NCBI GenBank assembly: GCA_965198865.1
Contig: CBDAQA010000018.1
Span: 372,001-436,000, forward strand
Reading direction: 5' to 3'
Length of the DNA stretch: 64,000 nt
From: CBDAQA01 sp965198865
GTDB taxonomy: Bacteria; Planctomycetota; Phycisphaerae; Tepidisphaerales; Tepidisphaeraceae
Under the pieces are notes generated by a model. The model searched no databases. It saw nothing but the letters and a program-made list of their open reading frames with translations, and had not been told where the DNA came from. The position numbers were made by a program, and so were the translations under genes. Positions 27,273-35,652 of this stretch are shown here, piece by piece; positions within the stretch are counted from its first letter, which is position 1, and each line of letters starts with the position of its first letter.

Positions 27273-27497
27273 ATGTGGATCTACCTGCCGATGCTCCTGC
27301 TGCTGGTGGTGTCGCTGGTGCTGCCGCACCAGGGGCCGAACCAGATCGGCAAGCAGAACTTCAGCGAGTTCGCCCTACTCCTCGCGTTCTGGTGGCTCGT
27401 GCTGGCGATCGGCTGGCGGGTCGTCAGATCAGCCTGGTCTTCGACGCGGACCGAGGCGGACGAACGCCGGGGCTTCGACGTCGTTCGGAAGGAGTGA
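27273..27497 (+). CDS. Small two-helix membrane protein
   Basis: A 74-residue protein that starts MWIYLPMLLLLVVSLVLP. It has two hydrophobic helices separated by a short polar loop (HQGPNQIGKQNFSE) and a charged C-terminal tail. No family recognised. It lies 30 bp after the AttH-like gene on the same strand, so it may belong to that transcript. A GTG two codons upstream is an alternative start. Confidence 0.6.
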   Translation: MWIYLPMLLLLVVSLVLPHQGPNQIGKQNFSEFALLLAFWWLVLAIGWRVVRSAWSSTRTEADERRGFDVVRKE

Positions 27498-27681
27498 CCG
27501 GGTCCAGACCGGCGGTCCGTGCCACGCTTGACGGATCGATTGGCACGTCCGGTAATGTGCGGCCCCGGATCGGCCGCGACTGGTGGGGGTCGGATGCCGA
27601 TGACGGGCAAAGCGGACCCGTCGACGCGCCCCCGCGGTGGGGTGCTGACACGGCGGCCCGCGAGACCTTGGAGCAACGCGC

Positions 27682-29556
27682 ATGTGCGGAATCGTCGCCT
27701 ACGTCGGCCGTAAGCTGGTCCAGCCGCTGTTGATCGAGGGGCTGAAGCGGCTGGAGTACCGGGGGTACGACTCGGCGGGGATCGCGGTGATCGACGACCA
27801 GGGGGAGCTGCACGTCCGCCGCACGGTCGGGCGGATCAGCGTGCTCGAGGCGAGCCTGCGCGAGGACGCCAACCCGGTGCCGGCGTCGCACATCGGCATG
27901 GCGCACACCCGCTGGGCCACGCACGGCGCGCCGACCGAGGCGAACGCCCACCCGCACGTGGACGACAACGGTCACGTTGCGCTGGTCCACAACGGGATCA
28001 TCGAGAACTACGCGGCGCTGAAGAAGTTTCTGATCGACAAGGGTCACCGGTTCAAGAGCCAGACCGACACCGAGGTGCTGGCCATGCTGGTGGGCGACAT
28101 CTACGGCGACATGAAGGCGCGCGGCGACGTGAAGCCCGGCGTGAGCACGCTGCAGCGGGCGGTGCAGGCGGCGCTGCACGAGGTGACGGGGACGTACGGC
28201 ATCGCCGTGGTCAGCAAGGACGAGCCCGACACGCTGGTGGTGGCCCGCAAGGGGAGCCCGCTGATCGTGGGCGTGGGCGACGACGAGTACGTGGTGGCCA
28301 GCGACGCCAGCGCGATCGTTGAGCACACCCGCCAGGTGATCTACCTGAACGACAACGAGATGGCGGTGCTCCGCCCCGACTCGTTCCGGACGACAACGAT
28401 TGACGACGTCAGCACCAGCCCGGTGATGTCGCAGCTGGAGAACAAGCTCGAGGAGTACGAGCTGGGCGCGTACGAGCACTACATGCTCAAGGAGATCTTC
28501 GAGCAGCCCAACGCGATCCGGAACTGCCTGCGCGGCCGGGCGGAGCCAAGGGAAGGGCGGATCGTGCTGGGCGGGCTGGCCGACCACGCGCGGGACCTGG
28601 TGCGGGCCAAGCGGTTCATCGTGACGGCGCAGGGGACGGCCTGGCACGCGGGGCTGGTGGGCGACTACCTGCTGGAGGACCTGGCCAAGGTGCCGACCGA
28701 CTGCGCCTACGCCAGCGAGTTCCGCTACCGCAACCCGCTGGTGGAGGAGGGCACCGTCGCCATCGCGATCAGCCAGAGCGGCGAGACGGCCGACACGCTG
28801 GCGGCGCTGCGCGAGGCGAAGGACAAGGGGGCGCTGACGCTGGGCGTGGTGAACGTGGTGGGCAGCACGATCGCGCGGGAGACCGACGCCGGCGTCTACA
28901 TCCACGCCGGGCCGGAGATCGGCGTGGCCAGCACGAAAGCGTTCACGTGCCAGCTGGCGGTGCTGACGATGATGTCGATCTTCGTCGGCCGGCGGCGGTT
29001 CATGAGCCAGGGGCAGTGCGAGGAGCTGATCACCGGGCTGTGCGCGATCCCAGACCAGATCGAGCGGGTGCTGCTGCAGAACGACCTGGTGCGCGAGATC
29101 GCGGGCCAGTTCATCGACCGGGAGAACTGGCTGTTCCTGGGGCGCGGGTACCACTACCCGATCGCGCTGGAGGGGGCGCTGAAGCTGAAGGAGATCAGCT
29201 ACATCCACGCCGAGGGCATGCCGGCCGCCGAGATGAAGCACGGGCCGATCGCGCTGATCAACGAGGGGATGCCGGTCGTGTTCCTGGCCACGCGGGGGAC
29301 GCAGTACGACAAGGTGATCAGCAACATCGAGGAGGTGCGGGCCCGCGGCGGGCGGATCATCGCCGTGGCGACCGAGGGGGACGAGCACATCACGCGCTAC
29401 AGCGACCACGTGGTCTACGTGCCCGACGCCCCCGAGCCGCTGCAGCCGATGCTGAGCGTGGTGCCGCTGCAGCTGCTGGCGTACCACGCGGCGGTGCTGC
29501 GCGGGTGCAACGTGGACAAGCCAAGGAACCTGGCGAAGAGCGTGACGGTGGAGTGA
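27682..29556 (+). CDS. glmS: Glutamine--fructose-6-phosphate aminotransferase
   Basis: A 624-residue enzyme that makes glucosamine-6-phosphate from fructose-6-phosphate and glutamine, the first step to UDP-GlcNAc. After Met removal the catalytic Cys begins the chain (MCGIVAYVG). The glutaminase domain has THGAPTEANAHPH and HNGIIENY; two SIS isomerase domains follow (QGTAWHAGLVGDYLLED, ISQSGETADTLAAL, AEGMPAAEMKHGPIALI). The C-terminal KSVTVE matches the usual tail. A GGAG lies about ten bases before the ATG. The 184-bp leader was checked for a glmS ribozyme by eye and none was recognised. Confidence 0.97.
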   Translation: MCGIVAYVGRKLVQPLLIEGLKRLEYRGYDSAGIAVIDDQGELHVRRTVGRISVLEASLREDANPVPASHIGMAHTRWATHGAPTEANAHPHVDDNGHVALVHNGIIENYAALKKFLIDKGHRFKSQTDTEVLAMLVGDIYGDMKARGDVKPGVSTLQRAVQAALHEVTGTYGIAVVSKDEPDTLVVARKGSPLIVGVGDDEYVVASDASAIVEHTRQVIYLNDNEMAVLRPDSFRTTTIDDVSTSPVMSQLENKLEEYELGAYEHYMLKEIFEQPNAIRNCLRGRAEPREGRIVLGGLADHARDLVRAKRFIVTAQGTAWHAGLVGDYLLEDLAKVPTDCAYASEFRYRNPLVEEGTVAIAISQSGETADTLAALREAKDKGALTLGVVNVVGSTIARETDAGVYIHAGPEIGVASTKAFTCQLAVLTMMSIFVGRRRFMSQGQCEELITGLCAIPDQIERVLLQNDLVREIAGQFIDRENWLFLGRGYHYPIALEGALKLKEISYIHAEGMPAAEMKHGPIALINEGMPVVFLATRGTQYDKVISNIEEVRARGGRIIAVATEGDEHITRYSDHVVYVPDAPEPLQPMLSVVPLQLLAYHAAVLRGCNVDKPRNLAKSVTVE

Positions 29557-29579
29557 AGGTCGGGGTATAGTCCAGCGCC

Positions 29580-30260
29580 ATGTCGACGCTCGCTGTCAAG
29601 CCGATCGTCCCCTCGCCTGTCCGGGATGGCTACCGGTTCGGGGACGGACCCCTGCCGGTGCCTCAGGCAGGAACGATGGGTTGGACGGTCGCCGACGTCG
29701 ATGATCCGGCAATCAATGCGATGCTGTCGCGGGGCCGGTATGAGATCCTGAACGGTGTGTTGACGGTCATGCCTCCAGCCTACCTTTACAGTGGGGCCGC
29801 CGCCGACAACCTTAAGTTCGTTTTGAAGGCGCACCTTCAATCTCAGCGGTTGGCCTGCGTTACAGCGGGCGAGGTCGATATTGGCGTGACGGCCGATCAG
29901 GTCGTCCGAGCCGACGGCGTGGCGATCTGGGGAGCGGACTTGCCCCGATTTCAATCGCTGCAATTTCCGCCGCCGCGAATCCACTGGTCCGAGCATGTGC
30001 TGACGCTCCCGCCGACGCTGGTCATAGAGGCCGTCAGCCAGGGCCACGAGGCGCACGACCGCCATACGAAGCGGCGGTGGTACGCCGGGTTCGGCGTGCA
30101 GCACTACTGGATCGTGGACGGCTTGCGGCGAACGCTGGACTGCCTGTCGCTCGATGGCAGTGAGTACCGGGAGGACGGCAGCGGCAGCGGTGCTGAAGTG
30201 GTCAGGCCCCCATCTCTCGCGGGGCTCGGAATCCCGCTGGCCACCGTTTGGGTCCAGTGA
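29580..30260 (+). CDS. Uma2-family (DUF820) endonuclease-like protein
   Basis: A 226-residue protein with the restriction-endonuclease-like fold of the Uma2 family. Visible marks are the opening RYEILNGVLTVMPP, the metal-site segment ADQVVRADGVAIW, the EAVSQGHEAHDRHTKRRWYAGFGVQHYWIVD helix-strand, and a short C-terminal strand region. The family is greatly expanded in cyanobacteria and planctomycetes and its biological role is unclear. It lies 23 bp after glmS and ends exactly where the convergent glutathione peroxidase gene stops. Confidence 0.85.
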   Translation: MSTLAVKPIVPSPVRDGYRFGDGPLPVPQAGTMGWTVADVDDPAINAMLSRGRYEILNGVLTVMPPAYLYSGAAADNLKFVLKAHLQSQRLACVTAGEVDIGVTADQVVRADGVAIWGADLPRFQSLQFPPPRIHWSEHVLTLPPTLVIEAVSQGHEAHDRHTKRRWYAGFGVQHYWIVDGLRRTLDCLSLDGSEYREDGSGSGAEVVRPPSLAGLGIPLATVWVQ

Positions 30261-30896
30261 TCACTTCGCCGCGATCGCCACGTTGATCGCGCCGGTCAGC
30301 TTCGCGTCGTCCGGCTTGGTTACGCTGGGGAACCGGGCGGTCAGGTTGCCGTTGCGGTCGACCACGAACTTCGTGAAGTTCCAGCCGATGTCCCCCGCGA
30401 ACGGGCCGGCCGTCGTCGGCTCAGTCAGGAACTTGTACAGCGGGCACTTGTCGTCGCCCTTGACGCTCACCTTGCTCATCATCGGGAACGTGACGTTGTA
30501 CTTGCCGGTGCAGAACGCCTTGATCTCGGCGTCGGTGCCGGGCTCCTGGTTCTTGAAGTTGTCGGCGGGGAACCCGAGGATCACCAACCCCTTGTCCTTG
30601 TTCTGCAAGTAGAGCTTCTCCAGCCCAGCGTACTGCGGGGTGAACCCGCACTTGCTGGCGACGTTGACGATCATCACCACCTTGCCGCGGTAGTCGGCGA
30701 GGTCGACGGGCTTGCCGTCGATGTCGGTCACCTTGAACGACAGCGGCCCCTGTCCCGCCGCGGCGGGCGTGGCCGATGGGGGCTGGACGACCGGCGGCGG
30801 GGTGGTGGGCCCGGCGAACGCCGGCTGCACCCGCAGGCCCACGAATATCCCCACGGTCAGCACGACCAATACGGACACGACGGTTCGGGTAGTCAT
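30261..30896 (-). CDS. Glutathione peroxidase family protein, exported
   Basis: A 211-residue thiol peroxidase. A hydrophobic N-terminal segment (TVVSVLVVLTVGIFVGL) suggests export or membrane anchoring, and a Pro-rich linker follows. The catalytic region has NVASKCGFTPQY with Cys instead of selenocysteine, then LGFPADNFKNQEPGTDAEI, which supplies the conserved Gln, and WNFTKFVVDRNG with Trp and Asn. The C-x-n-C resolving partner may be the Cys in IKAFC. It would reduce peroxides, probably with thioredoxin as donor. The start at 30896 is the first ATG before the hydrophobic leader. Confidence 0.92.
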   Translation of the reverse strand: MTTRTVVSVLVVLTVGIFVGLRVQPAFAGPTTPPPVVQPPSATPAAAGQGPLSFKVTDIDGKPVDLADYRGKVVMIVNVASKCGFTPQYAGLEKLYLQNKDKGLVILGFPADNFKNQEPGTDAEIKAFCTGKYNVTFPMMSKVSVKGDDKCPLYKFLTEPTTAGPFAGDIGWNFTKFVVDRNGNLTARFPSVTKPDDAKLTGAINVAIAAK

Positions 30897-31005
30897 GCCC
30901 GCATCGTACGCGGCCCGCACCGTTGCGGGAAGCGGCTGATCGGCGTAGGCCAATGCGTTGCCCCGTGACTACCGCGAAACCACGTTTCGCCACTAACCTG
31001 TCCCC

Positions 31006-32397
31006 ATGATCCACGAGACGCGGGTGCGGGCGCTCAACGCTGATCCGGTCGATGAGGCGGGCCGGTACGTGCTCTACTGGATGGGCGCGACGTCGACCCG
31101 CACGCGGCACAACCCGACGCTGGAGTACGCGATCGGGCGGGCGAACGACCTGGGCGTGCCGCCGGTCGTCTGCTTCGGGCTGACCGACGACTGGCCGGAG
31201 GCGAACGAGCGGCACTACCTGTTCCTGCTGCAGGGGCTGGCCGACGTGGCGCGGGCGCTGTCCGAGCGGGGGATCGCCTTCGTCGTGCTGCGCGGCTGGC
31301 CGTTCGAGGGGCCGCTGAAGCTGGCACCGCACGCCAAGTTAGTCGTCTGCGACCGCGGCTACCTGCGGCACCAGAAGGAGTGGACGAACCGGGTGGCCCT
31401 GGCGGCCGGGCGGGCGGTGGTGCAGGTGGAAGGGGACGTGGTCGTGCCGGTGAACGTGGCGTCGGACAAGCACGAGTCGGCCGCTCGCACGATCCGGCCG
31501 AAGATCCACCGGGTTTGGGAGACGTACCTGACCGAGCTGCGCGAGACGCCGGTCGAGCACCCGTCGGCGCGGTTGAAGTTGCCGCGGAGCGACATCGATG
31601 TCACCGATCCCGTGGCGGCGCTCGGCAAGATGAAGCTGGACCGATCGGTCCACCCGGTCACGCGATTGGCCGGCGGGCAGGTGGAGGCGGGGCGGCTGAT
31701 CGAGCGGTTCCTGTCGCACGAGTTGAAGGCGTACGTCGAGCGGCGGAACGAGCCGGCCGAGCAGCACAGCAGCATGATGTCGGCCTACCTCCACTTCGGG
31801 CACGTGTCGCCGGTGGCGCTCGCGCTCGCGGTGCGCAAGCACCAGCGGGCGACGCCGGACGACCGGGCGAAGTTCCTGGAGGAGCTGATCGTTCGGCGCG
31901 AGCTGTCGATGAACTTCGTGGAGTACGTGGCCGACTACGACCGGTACGCGTGCCTGCCGAACTGGGCGCAGAAGACGTTGGCCGCGCATCGCAACGACGT
32001 GCGAGACCCCACGTACAGCGTGGAGCAACTGGAGGCAGCCGAGACGCGCGACGCGTACTGGAACGCGGCGATGGTCGAGATGCGCGACACGGGGTTCATG
32101 CACAACTACATGCGGATGTACTGGGGCAAGAAGGTGCTCGAGTGGCGGCCGACGCCGCAGGACGCGTACGCCACGCTGCTGCACCTCAACAACAAGTACT
32201 TCCTGTGCGGCCGGGACGCGAACAGCTACGCGAACGTCGCCTGGGTGTTCGGCCTGCACGACCGGCCGTGGGGGCCGGAGCGGAAGGTCTTCGGCACGGT
32301 CCGCTACATGAACGCCGCAGGGCTGGAGCGGAAGTATGACATCGACGGGTACTTGAAGCGCGTGGCGATGATGGAGGACGTGAAGGCGAGAAAGTAA
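31006..32397 (+). CDS. phr: Class II CPD photolyase
   Basis: A 463-residue deoxyribodipyrimidine photolyase that repairs cyclobutane pyrimidine dimers with light. Class II marks are the opening RALNADPVDEAGRYVLYWM, the central SAYLHFGHVSP, FLEELIVRRELSMNFV and the FAD-binding MRMYWGKKVLEW with LNNKYFLCGRDANSYANV. Length fits the class. It stands alone, with the glutathione peroxidase gene divergent upstream, so the two stress genes share a short promoter region of about 110 bp. Confidence 0.95.
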   Translation: MIHETRVRALNADPVDEAGRYVLYWMGATSTRTRHNPTLEYAIGRANDLGVPPVVCFGLTDDWPEANERHYLFLLQGLADVARALSERGIAFVVLRGWPFEGPLKLAPHAKLVVCDRGYLRHQKEWTNRVALAAGRAVVQVEGDVVVPVNVASDKHESAARTIRPKIHRVWETYLTELRETPVEHPSARLKLPRSDIDVTDPVAALGKMKLDRSVHPVTRLAGGQVEAGRLIERFLSHELKAYVERRNEPAEQHSSMMSAYLHFGHVSPVALALAVRKHQRATPDDRAKFLEELIVRRELSMNFVEYVADYDRYACLPNWAQKTLAAHRNDVRDPTYSVEQLEAAETRDAYWNAAMVEMRDTGFMHNYMRMYWGKKVLEWRPTPQDAYATLLHLNNKYFLCGRDANSYANVAWVFGLHDRPWGPERKVFGTVRYMNAAGLERKYDIDGYLKRVAMMEDVKARK

Positions 32398-32446
32398 GAT
32401 GGCGTGTGCCGCGGACCCAGCGCTTTGGTTGGCGAGGCCCGATCTG

Positions 32447-32742
32447 CTAGATCGGAGGAAGACAGACATATCTAAGCCAAGCGAACACCCCGATCGCCAG
32501 GCCGATCCATGCGCGAGGTGATCGTGGCATCGTCGCCTCAAGCCTGCCACCGCAAGGATTACTGAAAGGATCGCAGCCATGCACCCGACGTGGTAGTGCT
32601 TGAGATCATCGAACGGGAAGGGGAGTGCAAACCAGATGATGCTGGTTGAGGAGAGCCACACCGCTGCGGTCGAGCATCGCGACGGGCGCGCCGGGATGTC
32701 GTCCGCGCCGCCGTAGTCGAGGTTCGGACGCGATTGACTCAT
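32447..32742 (-). pseudogene. Frameshifted small membrane protein
   Basis: The minus strand from ATG at 32742 reads MSQSRPNLDYGGADDIPARP, then two hydrophobic segments (AVWLSSTSIIWFALPFPFDD and CMAAILSVILAVAGLRR). Around 32525 the sense moves to another frame, SPRAWIGLAIGVFAWLRYVCLPPI, ending at TAG 32447-32449; the original frame runs on into meaningless sequence antisense to the photolyase. A single-base indel explains this. Without the insertion element it would start about 32 bp after the sugar nucleotidyltransferase stop, so it was probably the next gene of that operon. Confidence 0.6.
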
Positions 32743-32778
32743 TTGAGGATCATCAAACAGGTGGAATTTCAACCTATA

Positions 32779-33858
32779 TAGGAGTTACGCAGTTTCCATC
32801 CGTCGATGGTACGGATTTCTGCGATAGTCGCGGATTGCCTCGTGCAGGATCTCCCGCTTGGCCGACAGCCAGTTGACCCCGGTCCGGAAGCAGTACCGCT
32901 CCAGGATCACGAACGCCCGCAGCGCCAGGCCGATGTGGCCGCGCTGGGCCCGGCCGACCCGGCACTGGCACCGCTCGACGTTGGTGGTCTGCTTGATCCC
33001 GCGGTGGTACTCCTCGATCCGCCAGCTGGCGTCGGCCATGCGGATCCGACCCAGGTCGTCCATGGTCAGGTCGTCGGTGGCCCAGTGGTCCGCGGTGCCG
33101 TCTTTGGCTTCGATCCGGAACACTTTGACCGGCCCGTACCCTTCCAGGTGGACGACCGTGCCCGTGTCGGCGATGTCGCACTCGCTCACGGGGCGCAGCC
33201 CGGACCGGTCGGGGTTCACCCGGCGGTTCGTCTTGAGCCGGGTCTGCCAGTGCCAGCCGAGCGACCGGATGTGCTTCAGGTTCTCCAGCCCGCTGTACCA
33301 GCCGTCGAACAGCACGCATTCCGGGGCGAAGCCGCGTTCCTTGGCCACGTTCAACAGCTCCCGAAAGTAGTCGTTCTTCGTCTTCCCATCCGTGACCTTG
33401 TCGTACAGCCGATAGTCGCACGGCAGGTTGCGGTCCCCGTCGGTCCAGAGCAGCGTGAGCAGGCCAATGCCTTTGACCACGCCGTGGTGCTTGCCCGACC
33501 ACTGGTGGTGGACCAGGTCCATCTTGCGGGCGTACGGCTTGTCCAGGATCGAGTCGTCCAGGATCAGCATGCCGGACCCGAGGCGGACGTCGAGCCGGAC
33601 CTCCTCCCACAGGGCCTGAGCGTCGGGCTCGAGCCGGTGGAGCAGCCGGGTGTACGCGTCGTGAGCGGCGGCCGCGACGCGCCGGTCGACCGGCGGCGGC
33701 TGGGTCCGCACCGCCTCGGTGGCCGTGGCCTGCCTGGGCGTGGCGATCAGGAAGTCGATGAAGTCCGCGTCGCTGACCTTGGGCCGTGGCATGCGCGGCA
33801 ATGTAGGCCGCCCGCACGAATCGCGCAATCGCACAAGATTGCGACCGCGTAACTCCTA
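32779..33858 (-). mobile_element. Complete IS701-like insertion sequence
   Basis: A 1080-bp element with 12-bp perfect terminal inverted repeats TAGGAGTTACGC (left 32779-32790; right, as its complement, 33847-33858). The flanks carry a direct repeat CTATA on both sides (32774-32778 and 33859-33863), the target-site duplication of a fairly recent transposition. One full-length transposase gene fills it, and its stop codon overlaps the left terminal repeat. It is inserted at the 3' end of the sugar nucleotidyltransferase gene. Family assignment rests on transposase features only. Confidence 0.85.
32785..33792 (-). CDS. IS701-like DDE transposase
   Basis: A 335-residue transposase starting MPRPKVSDADFIDF; a GTG at 33834 could add 14 residues. 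The DDE core is readable: ILDDSILDKPYARKMDLVHH with the first Asp, VLFDGWYSGLENLKHI with the second, and WRIEEYHRGIKQ with the Glu. The segment HQWSGKHHGVVKGIGLLTLLW is typical of IS701-type enzymes. The frame is intact and the ends are intact, so the element may still be mobile. The C-terminus is rich in Arg and Tyr. Confidence 0.88.
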   Translation of the reverse strand: MPRPKVSDADFIDFLIATPRQATATEAVRTQPPPVDRRVAAAAHDAYTRLLHRLEPDAQALWEEVRLDVRLGSGMLILDDSILDKPYARKMDLVHHQWSGKHHGVVKGIGLLTLLWTDGDRNLPCDYRLYDKVTDGKTKNDYFRELLNVAKERGFAPECVLFDGWYSGLENLKHIRSLGWHWQTRLKTNRRVNPDRSGLRPVSECDIADTGTVVHLEGYGPVKVFRIEAKDGTADHWATDDLTMDDLGRIRMADASWRIEEYHRGIKQTTNVERCQCRVGRAQRGHIGLALRAFVILERYCFRTGVNWLSAKREILHEAIRDYRRNPYHRRMETA

Positions 33859-35118
33859 CTATAGATCTGTGGTCGCCGTCTCTATCTCCCTCGCCGCCTC
33901 CGCCACGCTGCGGTTCATCGCGTCGTCCTCTGCCGTCCAGCTGCGCCCGCGGCGCGAGAAGGCTAGCGCCATCACCTCGGCCGCCTTGTCGAGCCGGTAC
34001 GGCTCGGTGACGGTGTCGGTCATGAACGTGAAGCTGGGGACGACCTTGGGCACGGTGCCGCTGATGGCGACGGAGGAGCCGTAGCCGACGTAGGTGCCGG
34101 CGGTCAGCTTGGTGTGGATGCCGGTCTTCACGTGGTCGCCGAGCATGGCGCCGAGGAAGCGCCGGCCGGTGTCTACGGTCTGGCCGGCGGCGAACATGGA
34201 CACCTCGCCGTAGGTGTTCTTCATGTTGCTGGTCGTCGTGCCGGCGCCGAGGTTGGCCCACTGGCCGACGTAGCTGTCGCCGAGGAAGCCGTAGTGGCTC
34301 TTGTTGCTGTGGCTGAGCATCACCGAGTTCGACACCTCGCCGCCCACCTTGCACATGGCGCCGATCGACGTGCCGGCGCGGATGTGGGCGTGGGGCGAGA
34401 CCTGCGCGTGGTGGCCGACCGCGCACGGCCCGGCCAGGACGGCGTTCGCGCCGACCACGGCGTCGTCGGCGATGTAGACGGGGCCCTTGCTGGCGTCGAG
34501 CACGCACCCTGGAGCCAGCTGGACGTTCCGGCCGAGCCAGACGTTCTCGTCGTGCACGAGGTGGTACGCCCCGCGCGGGTGGGGCTGGGATTCGGAGCAG
34601 CAGTCGATCGCATCCGCGACGATCGCCTCCTCGTTCCACTTGATCAGGTCCCAGACGTAGGTGGGCAGGCGCGACTGCGGCATGGCCTGGGGCAGCTCGC
34701 GGATCTTCGCCCAGCGATCGGTGCGGTTCATCACGTCGTCGTGCGACAGGCCCGGCGCGCGCGCGTGCGCCAGCCGGACGACCGGGCCGATCGGCGTGTC
34801 GTCGAGGACGACCGACCCCTCATCGCCGGTGTTCTCGTACCCGCTCAGGTACAGCGACCGGCCGGCGACGATCAGGGCGGGGGCGTCATCGAGCGGCTCG
34901 TTGATGGCGGTGGGGCAGTTCAGCGTCGGCAGGACGTGCCGGCGGCAGTAGTCGGCCATCGACGGTCGGACCCACAGCGTCAGCCGGCTGGGGCGCGTGG
35001 CGCGGAGCTGTTTGTCGAGCAGCGTGGTGATGCCGCAGGCGAGCGTGAAGACCGGCCGGGCGAGCGCGAACGGGGCGAAGCTCGACCAGTGGTTGCCCTC
35101 GAAGATGACGACGTGCAT
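33859..35118 (-). CDS. GlmU-like sugar nucleotidyltransferase with left-handed beta-helix
   Basis: A 419-residue protein. The N-terminal domain (MHVVIFEGNHWSSFAPFALARPVFTLACG) fits the NTP_transf_4-type putative sugar nucleotidyltransferases. The C-terminal half is a hexapeptide-repeat beta-helix (VYIADDAVVGANAVLAGPCAV, HAHIRAGTSIG), with GLGD-like GDSYVGQWANLGAGTTTSNMKN resembling the GlmU acetyltransferase region. It probably makes an activated sugar for cell-envelope use. The stop TAG lies inside the CTATA duplication made by the adjacent insertion sequence. The start was set at 35118, where family sequence begins. Confidence 0.82.
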   Translation of the reverse strand: MHVVIFEGNHWSSFAPFALARPVFTLACGITTLLDKQLRATRPSRLTLWVRPSMADYCRRHVLPTLNCPTAINEPLDDAPALIVAGRSLYLSGYENTGDEGSVVLDDTPIGPVVRLAHARAPGLSHDDVMNRTDRWAKIRELPQAMPQSRLPTYVWDLIKWNEEAIVADAIDCCSESQPHPRGAYHLVHDENVWLGRNVQLAPGCVLDASKGPVYIADDAVVGANAVLAGPCAVGHHAQVSPHAHIRAGTSIGAMCKVGGEVSNSVMLSHSNKSHYGFLGDSYVGQWANLGAGTTTSNMKNTYGEVSMFAAGQTVDTGRRFLGAMLGDHVKTGIHTKLTAGTYVGYGSSVAISGTVPKVVPSFTFMTDTVTEPYRLDKAAEVMALAFSRRGRSWTAEDDAMNRSVAEAAREIETATTDL

Positions 35119-35156
35119 GGGGACTGATGATAACCGATCGGGCGCGCCGGCGGCGC

Positions 35157-35339
35157 TCACGGCTTGGACAGGATCGTCGGGGTGAGGGAGGTGGAATGGG
35201 ACTGCACGGCGGTGCCGGTGACGGCCATCGACTGGGGGGCCGAGTCCGCTGCGCCCTTGAGAAGGACGGCCACGCTGGCGATGAGCACCAGGCTGGCACC
35301 ACCCAGACCAAGCTGCGCGATTCGACGGGCTGACATCAT
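35157..35339 (-). CDS. Small membrane-anchored protein
   Basis: A 60-residue candidate: MMSARRIAQLGLGGASLVLI begins a single hydrophobic helix after basic residues, followed by a Ser/Thr-rich tail ending ILSKP. It lies 38 bp upstream of the sugar nucleotidyltransferase start on the same strand. No homologue recognised; coding status rests on the signal-anchor pattern and spacing. Confidence 0.5.
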   Translation of the reverse strand: MMSARRIAQLGLGGASLVLIASVAVLLKGAADSAPQSMAVTGTAVQSHSTSLTPTILSKP

Positions 35340-35652
35340 GATTTCCCTACGCGATCAACAACCCCGCCAGAACCCGAATCGGCCGCCGGTGCACGCCACT
35401 CGATGAGACCCGACTCGCCCAGCAATCTTGGCTCGATTCACCTGAAACATATCTCGGCTGAAACAGGGAGCAAGCGAATTCGGGGCCTGACCGCCGGTTC
35501 GGGCGACGTTGACAAGTTTCCGGCAACGTCACGCGGCAGACGGCTCAAGGCCATGTAGGTGTCGCCCGTTCGCCGAAGCCACGCCCAATGTGGTACGAAT
35601 GGAGTTGTTGGCCGGTTCAACGTCGGTTCGGTGTGCGGGGACGAAACGGAGG

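Noticed and set aside
27498..27681. glmS ribozyme in the glmS leader
   Set aside because: No recognisable conserved core was found by eye; a covariance search would decide.
30261..30896. Selenocysteine in the glutathione peroxidase
   Set aside because: The catalytic position is an ordinary Cys codon.
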